Below are positions 55,419 to 63,854 of a DNA stretch of 64,000 nt, piece after piece. The notes under the pieces were generated by a model. The model saw nothing but the letters and a program-made list of their open reading frames with translations, did no database searches and was not told where the DNA came from. Each line of letters starts with the position of its first letter. Position 1 is the first letter of the stretch. The stretch spans positions 1 through 64,000 of the forward strand of contig ACOK01000089.1 of NCBI GenBank assembly GCA_000174895.1, in the 5' to 3' direction. The translations under genes and the position numbers were made by a program. The stretch comes from Ruminococcus flavefaciens FD-1 (GTDB lineage Bacteria; Bacillota; Clostridia; Oscillospirales; Ruminococcaceae).

Positions 55419-55523
55419 TGGATTTTTTGTGAGAAAACCTGATATTCCTTTAAATTCTACATTTAGATTAAATCGCAAGTTCATTTTTTTCTTTTGCTTG
55501 TTTATTATCACCACAAAAAATTG

Positions 55524-55705
55524 TTGACTATCATTGTCAATGTTATATAATATTCAACGTTTTATTATGTTTAATATATCTAAACTAAATTTTAACACGT
55601 TCATTATTAGTTCATTATATGGCAACATTATGATTTTTTATACCAAATCACCCATATTTGCGCATCATTTGAGAGGAGTTTTCAACTGACCCTATGGTCA
55701 TTTTT
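55524..55705 (+). ncRNA. Possible small plus-strand transcript
   Basis: On the plus strand TTGACT (55524-55529), a 16-bp spacer and TATAAT (55546-55551) form a promoter-like site. A TGACC/GGTCA hairpin followed by TTTTTT lies near 55687-55706 at the 3' end of trmD. The 140-nt stretch between has no plausible frame with a start. The rest of the gap is A/T-rich and empty. Confidence 0.3.
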
Positions 55706-56417
55706 TCTTCTTGACTTCAGGCGGATGTTCTGCCATATACGTCTCATAGAGATCAGGGCGCCTCTCCGCTGTTATCTCAAGGCTTTTCTCGTGTCTCCAT
55801 TTTTCAATGTTGGCATGATGCCCCGAAAGCAGCACAGGCGGAACAGCCATATCCTCCCATACTTCGGGACGGGTATAGTGGGGATATTCAAGAAGGCCGC
55901 TGTAGATGCTCTCCTCCTCGAAGCAAACATCATCGGAAAGAACTCCCTTGCACATTCTTGCTACGGAGTCCACCAGCACCATTGCCGGAAGCTCGCCGCC
56001 TGTCAGAACATAGTCGCCGATGGAGATCTCCTCATCCACGATCTTGTCGAGGATACGCTGATCCACGCCTTCGTAGTGGCCGCAGATTATGAGGATATCC
56101 TCCATTTTCGACAGTTCAGCCACTCGTTTCTGATCGAGGACTTTTCCTTTGGGCGACATATATATTGTATGCGGTTTTGTGCCGAATTCTTCACAAACCG
56201 CCTTGTAACAATTGTAAATCGGCTCGCACTGCATGACCATGCCCATTCCGCCGCCATAGGGAGTATCATCCACACGGCGGTGCTTATCGAGGGTATATTC
56301 ACGTATCTGGCGGCAGTGTATCCGGATCTTCCCGGCTTTACGTGCTCTGCCGACGATACTTTCGCCCAGGACAGCCTCACACATTTCGGGGAAAAGCGTA
56401 GCTATTTCGATTCGCAT
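55698..56417 (-). CDS. trmD: tRNA (guanine-37-N1)-methyltransferase
   Basis: A 239-residue SPOUT methyltransferase that makes m1G37 and prevents frameshifting. The start IEIATLFPEM, the motif VDDTPYGGGMGMVMQCEPIY and the SAM-knot segments CGHYEGVDQRI and GDYVLTGGELPAMV are diagnostic. rimM is upstream in the same direction but separated by two unrelated genes and palindromes; rplS does not follow. Confidence 0.96.
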   Translation of the reverse strand: MRIEIATLFPEMCEAVLGESIVGRARKAGKIRIHCRQIREYTLDKHRRVDDTPYGGGMGMVMQCEPIYNCYKAVCEEFGTKPHTIYMSPKGKVLDQKRVAELSKMEDILIICGHYEGVDQRILDKIVDEEISIGDYVLTGGELPAMVLVDSVARMCKGVLSDDVCFEEESIYSGLLEYPHYTRPEVWEDMAVPPVLLSGHHANIEKWRHEKSLEITAERRPDLYETYMAEHPPEVKKKK

Positions 56418-56460
56418 ATTTTCACTTCCTTAGTTATGGTATATTTTACTTCACATAAAT

Positions 56461-56527
56461 GGGCGGATGATATCCGCCCTTCACGCAGTATAACCGTATT
56501 GTAGGGGCGGACGCCCTCGTCCGCCCG
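56461..56527. repeat. Two palindromes upstream of trmD
   Basis: 56461-56479: GGGCGGAT / ATCCGCCC with a 3-nt loop. 56500-56527: TGTAGG, arm GGGCGGAC, loop GCCCTC, arm GTCCGCCC; this copy and its downstream flank match 25951-26000. Confidence 0.85.
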
Positions 56528-56556
56528 ATAATGCCACATTAAATCTGACTCCTACA

Positions 56557-56829
56557 TTATTTCCTTTTCAGCCGCTTGACGATCTTAACCACAGTAAAAC
56601 CTATGAACAGGGCAATAAGCGCAAGCATGAAAATTCCCATAGCAATATTGCCGTCACTGAATGACTGTACAGCCACAAGAATGCAGACTCCTGCCAAAGC
56701 CGCATATACCGCAAAAAGAATTATCCGAAGTATCCACCTTACAGGCTTCGGAACTCTGCTGCTTCTGCTTCCTTCGAGCATTCCTTCAAAGGCAAGCCCC
56801 ACCAGTTCTTCAATTATCGCTTCGATCAT
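56557..56829 (-). CDS. Small hypothetical membrane protein
   Basis: A 90-residue protein with two membrane spans (about 30-52 and 60-82) and a basic C-terminus. The start overlaps the preceding gene by 20 nt, and GAGGTAG precedes the ATG, so coupled translation is likely. No family recognised. Confidence 0.65.
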   Translation of the reverse strand: MIEAIIEELVGLAFEGMLEGSRSSRVPKPVRWILRIILFAVYAALAGVCILVAVQSFSDGNIAMGIFMLALIALFIGFTVVKIVKRLKRK

Positions 56830-57811
56830 TATCTACCTCTACATTCACCTTTACTGTGCTTAATACAGCCAGTTCGGTCTCGGGATCGTTTGCAGAAACA
56901 TTTACTATTGCATCCGTATGATCATTCGTAAGAAGGTGCATTGCCGACAGAGAGTTGAAATTCTTTGTGTCAACATGAGAATTGTACTCGATCGTCTCTC
57001 TTGATTCGTTATGGAATGACTTATCCCATGTAAGCAAATGCATAGCCTTGAAGGATTCGTCCGACAGCGGCACATTATCAAGGCACTGAGTTATAAATGC
57101 CTTGTAATCGTCATTCTTCACACTGTAATGACGGATATGCTCCCCGAATCCCCAGCCTGCCAGTTCGCCGCCAAGCTTGAAGAAAGTCTCGGCATTGCGG
57201 TAGGTCTTTGCATTGAAATCAGAAGTTCCCAGTTCAGCGCCGACAAGATAAACGTCTATACCGTCTTTGACTCTTTCCTTGCCGAGTGCTTTCGCCAGGC
57301 TGTTTACCTCATTCTCATCAACTTTCAGGTCCATAAGAGACATATGTACGCACTCCATAGGAGTAAACCCCAGTTCACCGAATGTTCCGCCGAAAAAATA
57401 CATCTTGCGGACTGTCGGGTCTTTTTTATATGCTTCATCGGTACTCAGCACATCGGTAAAGCATCTGTCGTTTTCGTCATAGACCAGGCCTGCAGGGGCC
57501 TTGAAGCTGATATCGGTGATACTATAAGACTCACAGTCATCGGGAACACTGAATGATTCATCGGGCTGATTTACTATCTCACAATCATTATTGTTGTCCC
57601 AGTATACCAGTTTGCGGAGCTTATAATCCTGCCAGTCATCGGGGATATCAATAGATACACAGGAAAGTTCCATAACATCGATATCTTCGGTCTTTTTGTA
57701 TTCATCCCAGTACTTCAGCTTTGTCGGAACACCTGAACCATAGGCGATACCTGCCGCAATAACGATCACAGCAGCCGCAGCAGCTGCAATGCTTATATTT
57801 TTCTTTTTCAT
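56810..57811 (-). CDS. Hypothetical anchored exported protein, paralogue A
   Basis: A 333-residue protein with one N-terminal membrane anchor (about 6-25) and an extracytoplasmic remainder. It contains IDIPDDWQDYKL (about 53-64) and a second VPDDCESYSITDISFKAP. The latter also occurs in the two paralogues at 58328-59077 and 59168-59959, as does a C-terminal SANDPET-like segment. It begins 2 nt after rimM. No known family. Confidence 0.7.
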   Translation of the reverse strand: MKKKNISIAAAAAAVIVIAAGIAYGSGVPTKLKYWDEYKKTEDIDVMELSCVSIDIPDDWQDYKLRKLVYWDNNNDCEIVNQPDESFSVPDDCESYSITDISFKAPAGLVYDENDRCFTDVLSTDEAYKKDPTVRKMYFFGGTFGELGFTPMECVHMSLMDLKVDENEVNSLAKALGKERVKDGIDVYLVGAELGTSDFNAKTYRNAETFFKLGGELAGWGFGEHIRHYSVKNDDYKAFITQCLDNVPLSDESFKAMHLLTWDKSFHNESRETIEYNSHVDTKNFNSLSAMHLLTNDHTDAIVNVSANDPETELAVLSTVKVNVEVDNDRSDN

Positions 57812-57813
57812 GA

Positions 57814-58317
57814 TCAGTCAAAAAGCCCATCCAGAGGCCGTATAGTCATAAGATTGTTGTCGATATCGGTGGAAACCACCACATCAGCGATCGCAGGTAT
57901 GAGGTACTCTCTGTCCTCTCCCTTTATGACGTAAACATCGTTTGCGCCTGTTTCAAGAACATCCGCTATCTTTCCGTAGACCTTGTCTGTATCAGCGTCA
58001 CGTACTTCAAGTCCTATGAGGTCCTGTATGAAGTATGTGTCATCGTCCAGTTCAAGGTCGTCACGGTGCATATAAAGCACCTTGTTTCTCAGCTTTTCAG
58101 CGGCTTCGGGAGTATCGACTCCCTCTATCTTTGCGATGACTGTATTCTTGAACACACGGGAACGGGTAATAATTACCTCGTCCCTGTTCTTTCCAATGAA
58201 AAGCCTGTCGAACTCAGCAAGAAGCTCGGGACTGTCGGTATATGGCATTATCTTCACTTCTCCACGTATGCCGTGAGTAGTGACAATTTTTCCTGCTTCC
58301 AGGTATTCTTTCTTCAT
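57814..58317 (-). CDS. rimM: 16S rRNA processing protein RimM
   Basis: A 167-residue RimM: N-terminal RimM domain with AGKIVTTHGIRGEVKI and a C-terminal PRC-barrel with YFIQDLIGLEV and the end GLFD. It binds S19 and helps mature the 30S head. Start ATG 58317 with AAAGGA upstream; eight further codons are unsupported. The usual rpsP neighbour is missing; instead paralogue B lies just before and paralogue A just after. Confidence 0.95.
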   Translation of the reverse strand: MKKEYLEAGKIVTTHGIRGEVKIMPYTDSPELLAEFDRLFIGKNRDEVIITRSRVFKNTVIAKIEGVDTPEAAEKLRNKVLYMHRDDLELDDDTYFIQDLIGLEVRDADTDKVYGKIADVLETGANDVYVIKGEDREYLIPAIADVVVSTDIDNNLMTIRPLDGLFD

Positions 58318-58327
58318 TTTATTCCTT

Positions 58328-59077
58328 TCATCTTTCAGCAAGCTTTGCTGAATTCACTATCTGATATATGAGCTGTTCATCGGTGCTGCTTATCTTTACA
58401 ACATGATAATCGTTGAGATCAGCCTTGTCATAAAGTACCAGATCATACCAATAGCGCTGATCCTCACAGCCGATGCCGTTAAAGTCCAGAAATCCCACAG
58501 CACCGTCTGTTTCAAAGTCCCACGCCTGTTCGTAATAACAAAACGCTTGTTTATCGGTTGCCAGTCTGACAGCGCTGACGAAAACTCCGCCGCCTCTCGT
58601 CCTGACATCATCGAAGGTGTAGTTGCGAATTGCCGATGAAACGGCGTAATTGTTCTTTTCGGTTTCCTTATTCAGAGCGGAACTTTCTCTTTCCCACTGT
58701 TCAGCGCCGATAAAATCATAGGGCATATAAATGACCTGTGCGCCTGATGAGGATGCGAGCGGTTCGAGAAAATTCACGGTAAGACCGTCGCTTTCAAATA
58801 TATGGTATCCCGACTTATTTTTGTCCTCGTCCCTTCTTGCGGCATTTTCGGGCAGGCGCAGAGAAATGCCGTACATAGCCGTTTCCTTGAAGCTGTCGGG
58901 AGTTTTTACGTCATAATGCTCATAAGAGGAAGTCTTACTGTCCATATTCGAGAAATTCCCCAGTTTGTCCGAATGCACCACAAGTTCTGCCATGCTCTTC
59001 GGAAAAGCGATGAAAGCGCCGATCACCGCCAGAATAAGGACTGCCACTGTGATAAATACGACCTTTACTGTTTTCAT
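58328..59077 (-). CDS. Hypothetical anchored exported protein, paralogue B
   Basis: A 249-residue protein with an N-terminal anchor (about 5-27). The segment TPDSFKETAMYGISLRLP (about 59-76) aligns with VPDDFTDYTIHGISLKAP of paralogue C, and the end SSTDEQLIYQIVNSAKL is like the SADPET-type ends of the others. No enzyme motif visible. It ends 10 nt before the rimM start. Confidence 0.7.
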   Translation of the reverse strand: MKTVKVVFITVAVLILAVIGAFIAFPKSMAELVVHSDKLGNFSNMDSKTSSYEHYDVKTPDSFKETAMYGISLRLPENAARRDEDKNKSGYHIFESDGLTVNFLEPLASSSGAQVIYMPYDFIGAEQWERESSALNKETEKNNYAVSSAIRNYTFDDVRTRGGGVFVSAVRLATDKQAFCYYEQAWDFETDGAVGFLDFNGIGCEDQRYWYDLVLYDKADLNDYHVVKISSTDEQLIYQIVNSAKLAER

Positions 59078-59167
59078 AATGTTACTCCTGTTCTGTGCGC
59101 TAAGTACATCCGCACCTATAGTATTACACTATATAAAGATTTTCTTAAATCAGAATATTTTCACATC

Positions 59168-59959
59168 TCAGCTGTTCGTACAGCAAACAGTCTTAGCTAT
59201 TTTCTGCGCTGTTTCAGGGTCAGCGCTCATGATGACCAGTTCCGTGAACGAGTCGAGATCGTTCACATCGTAGCATTCAACAGCAAGGGAGTATCTTCCG
59301 CCCTTTGATACTGTCTGATTTATATACATTTTCGCTTTATCGTTCTCATAAAAATAAGAATGCGGGGTGACTTTAAGAGGAGTTTCAAGGGCATCGTCAC
59401 TGTCGTCTATGCCGATAATGGCAGGCATCATTATTTCCTTGTATACAGCCAGTTTGCCGAATGCGCTGACTTCCGATACCGAAAGCTTATTGCAGTCGTT
59501 TTTATCAAAAGTGCCGAGCAGATACATAAGGCCGTAATGATCGTTTGGGATGGAATACCCCATTTTTTCCACGCCTTTTCTGACGAATCCGCTATTGAAG
59601 AAGCCGTCCTCGCCGATGGCTTTCCATGTGGGATATTCGGCCTTTTTCTTCTCCGGATAAACAAAAATCTGAACGTCGCACTTTTCCGTGTCATTGCTGA
59701 AATAGCGCACAGAATTGTCAGCTGTTCTGCCTTCGGGTATCTTCGGCACAAGGCAGTCGGGAGCTTTCAGCGATATACCGTGGATAGTATAGTCTGTGAA
59801 GTCATCGGGGACCTCCGCATCCGCATAGGGATAAGCCTCGATATGCTTATCAAGATTTGCGCATCTGTTCCCGATAAAATGGTATTTTACAACTGTCTGC
59901 GATAAAAAGAGAACAGCCGCACCTGCTGCGGCAAGGGCAATAATGACCGATTTTTTCAT
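59168..59959 (-). CDS. Hypothetical anchored exported protein, paralogue C
   Basis: A 263-residue protein with an N-terminal anchor (about 4-22). VPDDFTDYTIHGISLKAP (about 50-67) and the C-terminal SADPETAQKIAKTV define the shared family with A and B. Two Cys lie near the C-terminus. A GATATAAG-like site (GGAGATATA) precedes the ATG. Function unknown. Confidence 0.7.
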   Translation of the reverse strand: MKKSVIIALAAAGAAVLFLSQTVVKYHFIGNRCANLDKHIEAYPYADAEVPDDFTDYTIHGISLKAPDCLVPKIPEGRTADNSVRYFSNDTEKCDVQIFVYPEKKKAEYPTWKAIGEDGFFNSGFVRKGVEKMGYSIPNDHYGLMYLLGTFDKNDCNKLSVSEVSAFGKLAVYKEIMMPAIIGIDDSDDALETPLKVTPHSYFYENDKAKMYINQTVSKGGRYSLAVECYDVNDLDSFTELVIMSADPETAQKIAKTVCCTNS

Positions 59960-59992
59960 TATATCTCCTTCACTTTGACTGTATCAGTTTGA

Positions 59993-60015
59993 GGGCGGAT
60001 AATATCCGCCCCTAC
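59993..60015. repeat. Palindrome between purB and paralogue C
   Basis: GGGCGGAT / ATCCGCCC with loop AAT at 59993-60011, ending CCCCTAC, so a minus-strand GTAGGGG member of the palindrome family. It resembles 56461-56479. The following 60016-60129 holds a GGCAC/GTGCC and a GAGCGGG/CCCGCT hairpin and no gene. Confidence 0.75.
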
Positions 60016-60129
60016 TGTTTTCTGCTCTCTGCGCTCTGTTTAGTGCCGGCGAGCGAAAGCAGATCAAGCTTAACGTACAAAGTCAGGCACCTGTGCCGAC
60101 TCGTGAACCGCCAGCGGGAGCGTCCCCGC

Positions 60130-61569
60130 TCAATTCTTCATTTCAAAGCTTTCGCCGAGAATGTCCTTGTTTGCGTCGAGGATAGGCTTGATGCACTCAG
60201 CAAGGAACTCGTCAACCTGCTGTGAGCTTCTGCCTGTGTAGTTCTCAGGCTTGAGAACAGCGTCAAGTTCTTCCTTTGTAACCATGAACATAGGATCAGC
60301 CTCGATAAGTTCACAGAGGTTGTTGTCAAGGCCTCTCTCCTTAACGTTTGCGCCTGCCTCCATGGAGTAATCCATGATGCGGTCGTGGAGTTCCTGACGG
60401 TTGCCGCCCTTCTTAACAGCGTCCATCATGATGTTCTCGCTTGCCATGAAAGGAAGCTCAGCCATTACTCTGCGTCTGATCATCTCAGGGTATACAACGA
60501 TGCCGTTTGTAACGTTCATCATGATGTTGAGAATAGCGTCAACGCCGAGGAATGCCTCAGCTACGGAAATACGCTTGTTTGCTGAGTCGTCAAGAGTTCT
60601 CTCGAACCACTGTGTACCTGCTGTGAATGCAGGGTTGAGGCTGTCTATAATTACGTAACGTGCAAGGGAAGTGATTCTCTCGCATCTCATAGGATTGCGC
60701 TTGTATGCCATAGCAGATGAACCGATCTGCTTCTTTTCTCTTGGCTCTTCCATTTCCTTGAATGACTGGAGAAGTCTCATATCATTTGAGAATTTGCTTG
60801 CTGTCTGAGCGATATCGCTGAGGACTTCAAGAACCTTTGAATCCACCTTACGTGAATATGTCTGACCCGAAACAGGAACAACTGCATCAAAGCCCATTTC
60901 CTCAGCTATCATCTTTTCAAGCTGCTTTATCTTGTTTGTGTCGCCCTCAAAAAGCTCCATGAATGAAGCCTGAGTACCTGTAGTACCCTTTGAACCGAGA
61001 AGCTTTAATGTAGACATACGGTACTCTAAGTCCTCGAAGTCCATGAGAAGCTCGTTGAGCCAGAGAGTTGCTCTCTTGCCTACAGTTGTAAGCTGTGCAG
61101 GCTGGAGGTGTGTATAAGCCAGGCATGGCATATTCTTGTACTGGTCTGCAAACTTAGCCAGATTGTTCATTACATTGAGGAGCTTTCTGCGTACCACCTT
61201 GAGGGCATCACGCATGATGATAACGTCTGTGTTATCGCCTACATAGCATGAAGTTGCGCCGAGGTGGATGATACCTGCTGCATCAGGGCAGGCCTGACCG
61301 TATGTGAAGACGTGAGCCATAACATCGTGACGGGTTATCTTTTCACGCTCTGCTGCCATTTCGTAGTCAACGTCGTTGATATGTTCTTCAAGCTGCTTTA
61401 CCTGTGCCTCAGTAACAGGGAGACCCAGCTTCATTTCTGCTCTTGCGAGAGCGACCCAGAGTTTTCTCCAGGTAGTGAATTTCTTATCAGCTGAGAAAAT
61501 GTACTGCATTTCCTCGCTTGCATAACGTGTACAGAATGGGCTTTCATAGCTTTTGATATTATCGCTCAT
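60130..61569 (-). CDS. purB: Adenylosuccinate lyase
   Basis: A 479-residue fumarase/aspartase-superfamily enzyme acting twice in purine synthesis (SAICAR and adenylosuccinate cleavage). The signature QIGSSAMAYKRNPMRCE carries the flexible catalytic Ser loop; the His region is HLGATSCYVGDNTD. The length and signature are of the type common in clostridia and eukaryotes. Start ATG 61569 with AAAGGAG; 14 upstream codons are unsupported. Its promoter abuts a 180-bp hairpin element. Confidence 0.96.
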   Translation of the reverse strand: MSDNIKSYESPFCTRYASEEMQYIFSADKKFTTWRKLWVALARAEMKLGLPVTEAQVKQLEEHINDVDYEMAAEREKITRHDVMAHVFTYGQACPDAAGIIHLGATSCYVGDNTDVIIMRDALKVVRRKLLNVMNNLAKFADQYKNMPCLAYTHLQPAQLTTVGKRATLWLNELLMDFEDLEYRMSTLKLLGSKGTTGTQASFMELFEGDTNKIKQLEKMIAEEMGFDAVVPVSGQTYSRKVDSKVLEVLSDIAQTASKFSNDMRLLQSFKEMEEPREKKQIGSSAMAYKRNPMRCERITSLARYVIIDSLNPAFTAGTQWFERTLDDSANKRISVAEAFLGVDAILNIMMNVTNGIVVYPEMIRRRVMAELPFMASENIMMDAVKKGGNRQELHDRIMDYSMEAGANVKERGLDNNLCELIEADPMFMVTKEELDAVLKPENYTGRSSQQVDEFLAECIKPILDANKDILGESFEMKN

Positions 61570-61622
61570 GACTTTTTCTCCTTTAAAAACAATACTTGCG
61601 CTTAAACGCATATTTTTTCATT

Positions 61623-61802
61623 TTAAGGCAACAACGCACAAAACTTGTGCTGGATATGCGCCGACAGATTTTTCGTCAGATTGTATAGAAATTCCGCAGG
61701 CATACTGACGTATGTCAAGGGATTTCTGTGCAAGATGGCGGAAAATATGTAAGCAGATTCAGTGCAAAGCCGTCAGGCGGGCTTTGTGCGGTGTTGCCTT
61801 AA
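61623..61802. mobile_element. 180-bp MITE-like element with TTAAGGCAACA ends
   Basis: The left end TTAAGGCAACAACGCACAAA (61623-61642) and the right end, read inward, TTAAGGCAACACCGCACAAA (61802-61783) match at 19 of 20 positions. The interior is also imperfectly self-complementary (AGAAATTCC against GGGATTTCT near the centre), so the whole element can fold as one long hairpin. TTAA at both ends could be a target duplication. No coding capacity. Confidence 0.75.
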
Positions 61803-61830
61803 TTATAGCATTTTCTTCACGCTCTGTCAA
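61802..61830 (-). promoter_or_regulatory. purB promoter touching the element
   Basis: On the minus strand TTGACA (61830-61825), 17-bp spacer, TATAAT (61807-61802). The -10 box runs directly into the TTAA edge of the MITE-like element, so the whole element would be in the 5' leader of purB (about 225 nt). Confidence 0.8.
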
Positions 61831-61845
61831 TCGTCACATACGACC

Positions 61846-61870
61846 AAAAAAGGGAAGCCGAAGCTTCCCT
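61846..61870 (-). terminator. GH13 gene terminator
   Basis: An 8-bp stem (AGGGAAGC / GCTTCCCT, loop CGAA, 61851-61870) followed on the minus strand by a T-run (61851-61846), 7 nt after the GH13 stop. Confidence 0.88.
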
Positions 61871-61876
61871 TTGATT

Positions 61877-63763
61877 TTATTTCACAAATTTAGCGTTTAT
61901 GATAGTATAGCCGTATGGCGGTACGTATACCGTATCATTCTCAAATCTGCCGTAACAGGCTGTGAGATTCTCGAAACGGCTGAGGTGTGAACTCATATTG
62001 CCGATAGCCACCTCGTCACCTGAGCGGTTGATGAAGAAGATATAGTCCATCTCATCGCCCTGACGGGTAAATGCAGCTACTCGTCCATCGACCACATTTT
62101 CCTCGTTCAGCACGAAATAAGTACGTCCGCACTTCAGGTTGGGAATGCTTTTCCTTACCCTGCCAAGCTCTCTGACATAGCTTATAAGCTCCTGGTCCTC
62201 ATTGCCCCAGGGATAGCAGCGGCGGTTGAATGGGTCCTTGTAGCCCTGCATTCCGGCCTCGTCGCCGTAGTAGATGCTGGGAACTCCCGGAAGGAAGTAT
62301 ATCAGCGCAAATGCGGCTTTGAGAAGGTTCTTGCCGTACTGATACTGCTCATCAGTCAGATAGCGTTCAGCCTGCCATTCCTTGCTCATGCCCTCGCAGT
62401 TATCACCGCCGAGACGGTTGATAGCACGTTCGATATCATGAGTGGATACGAAATTCATAAGGGTGTGGACGGTATGTCTCGGATAATTCTCAACGATAGT
62501 CATTATAGAGAATATGAACTCCTTCGGGTCACCGCCTTTCAGGAATTTAATGATAGCTTCACGGAAAGGATAGTTCATGACCGAATCAAGCTGATAGCCC
62601 AGGAGATAGCGTCTCTTTATGCCGTAGCTTTCCTTGTTGGAAGCGTCCTCCCAGACCTCACCGATAATGATCTTATCCTGTGAGAACGACTTTACCGAGC
62701 GTCTCAGGTTATTGAGGAACTGGTCAGGGAGTTCATCCGCAACGTCAAGACGGTAGCCTGCTGCGCCCTTGCTGAGCCAGTAGTGGAGAACTCCGTCATC
62801 ACCGCAGATATAATCGGTGTAGCTCTCGTCATTTTCGTTGACATTGGGGAGGGTGTCGATGCCCCACCATGCCTCATAGGTATCGGGATAGTTGATGAAA
62901 GAATACCAGTCGTAGTATTTGCTCTCGGTGGACTGATAAGCGCCCACTGTGTCGTATCTGCCGAACTTGTTGAAGTAGATGCTGTCAGCGCCGGTATGAG
63001 AGAATACGCCGTCGAGAATTATGGATATGCCGTACTTCTCGGCCTCTTTGCAAAGTTCCTCGAACTCCTCATTGGTACCGAGGAGAGGGTCTGCCTTCAT
63101 GTAGTTTGCGGTATTGTAGCGGTGATTCTCGTGGGATTCAAATATCGGGTTCAGATAAATACAGGTAACGCCCAGGTCGTAAAGATAGGGCAGTTTTGAC
63201 TGTATTCCTGCGAAATCGCCGCCGAAGTAGTCGTTATTCCAGACATGGCCGTTCTGGTCGGGCTTATAGTATGGAGTACCTCCCCAGTCCTCACGGAGAA
63301 CACGGTCTTCGGGGACGTTGTCATGCTTCTTGCCGCTCTTGCAGAAACGGTCGGGGAATATCTGGTACATTATGCCGCCCTTGATGAAATCGGGAGTCTG
63401 ATACTCGCTGGAGTAAACAGTCAGCTGGAAAAGCTCTCCGTTGTCGATAGCGCCCTCATGGCAGTTCACCTTTTTGATATAGTGGCGGATGCCCTGTTCT
63501 GTGTATGAGAAATAGTAATAGTGAACATCAGTATATCTTGCGTTATACTCAGCTGAATATGCTATACAGTCATCTTCCTCGGTGACTTCGTTCATATTGA
63601 TAAAGCGCTCCTTGAAGCCTGTACGGAAAAGGACCACAACAGGCGGATAGTCGGGCTTTATATCCTTTGGCAGTCTTATGGTGAAGCGTATAGTCTCAAA
63701 CTGTCTTACAGCTCCGAATATAGATTTGTATCCTAAATTCCAGGTATCATAGATAGTTCTCAT
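61877..63763 (-). CDS. GH13 alpha-glucan hydrolase (neopullulanase/amylase-like)
   Basis: A 628-residue enzyme. N-terminal beta domain (about 1-125), then a catalytic barrel (about 130-530) with the four GH13 regions: DGVFSHTG, GYRLDVADE (nucleophile Asp), IIGEVWE (acid/base Glu) and FVSTHDIERA (transition-state Asp), and a C-terminal beta domain. No signal peptide, so it acts in the cytoplasm, probably on maltodextrins, cyclodextrins or glycogen branches. It follows an alpha-glucan phosphorylase, consistent with joint glucan breakdown. Confidence 0.92.
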   Translation of the reverse strand: MRTIYDTWNLGYKSIFGAVRQFETIRFTIRLPKDIKPDYPPVVVLFRTGFKERFINMNEVTEEDDCIAYSAEYNARYTDVHYYYFSYTEQGIRHYIKKVNCHEGAIDNGELFQLTVYSSEYQTPDFIKGGIMYQIFPDRFCKSGKKHDNVPEDRVLREDWGGTPYYKPDQNGHVWNNDYFGGDFAGIQSKLPYLYDLGVTCIYLNPIFESHENHRYNTANYMKADPLLGTNEEFEELCKEAEKYGISIILDGVFSHTGADSIYFNKFGRYDTVGAYQSTESKYYDWYSFINYPDTYEAWWGIDTLPNVNENDESYTDYICGDDGVLHYWLSKGAAGYRLDVADELPDQFLNNLRRSVKSFSQDKIIIGEVWEDASNKESYGIKRRYLLGYQLDSVMNYPFREAIIKFLKGGDPKEFIFSIMTIVENYPRHTVHTLMNFVSTHDIERAINRLGGDNCEGMSKEWQAERYLTDEQYQYGKNLLKAAFALIYFLPGVPSIYYGDEAGMQGYKDPFNRRCYPWGNEDQELISYVRELGRVRKSIPNLKCGRTYFVLNEENVVDGRVAAFTRQGDEMDYIFFINRSGDEVAIGNMSSHLSRFENLTACYGRFENDTVYVPPYGYTIINAKFVK

Positions 63764-63820
63764 TAAGTTCTCTCCATTCTCTTGAAATTGATAGACTGTA
63801 TATCAGCTGTTCTTATCAAA

Positions 63821-63844
63821 ATGGGGACGGAAAAGCGTCCCCAT
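63821..63844 (-). terminator. Hairpin after the phosphorylase gene
   Basis: A 9-bp perfect stem (ATGGGGACG / CGTCCCCAT) with a 6-nt loop, followed on the minus strand by TTTGATAAG. It lies 10 nt after the phosphorylase stop. The T-run is short, so read-through to the GH13 gene is possible. Confidence 0.6.
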
Positions 63845-63854
63845 TGAGGTCTGA

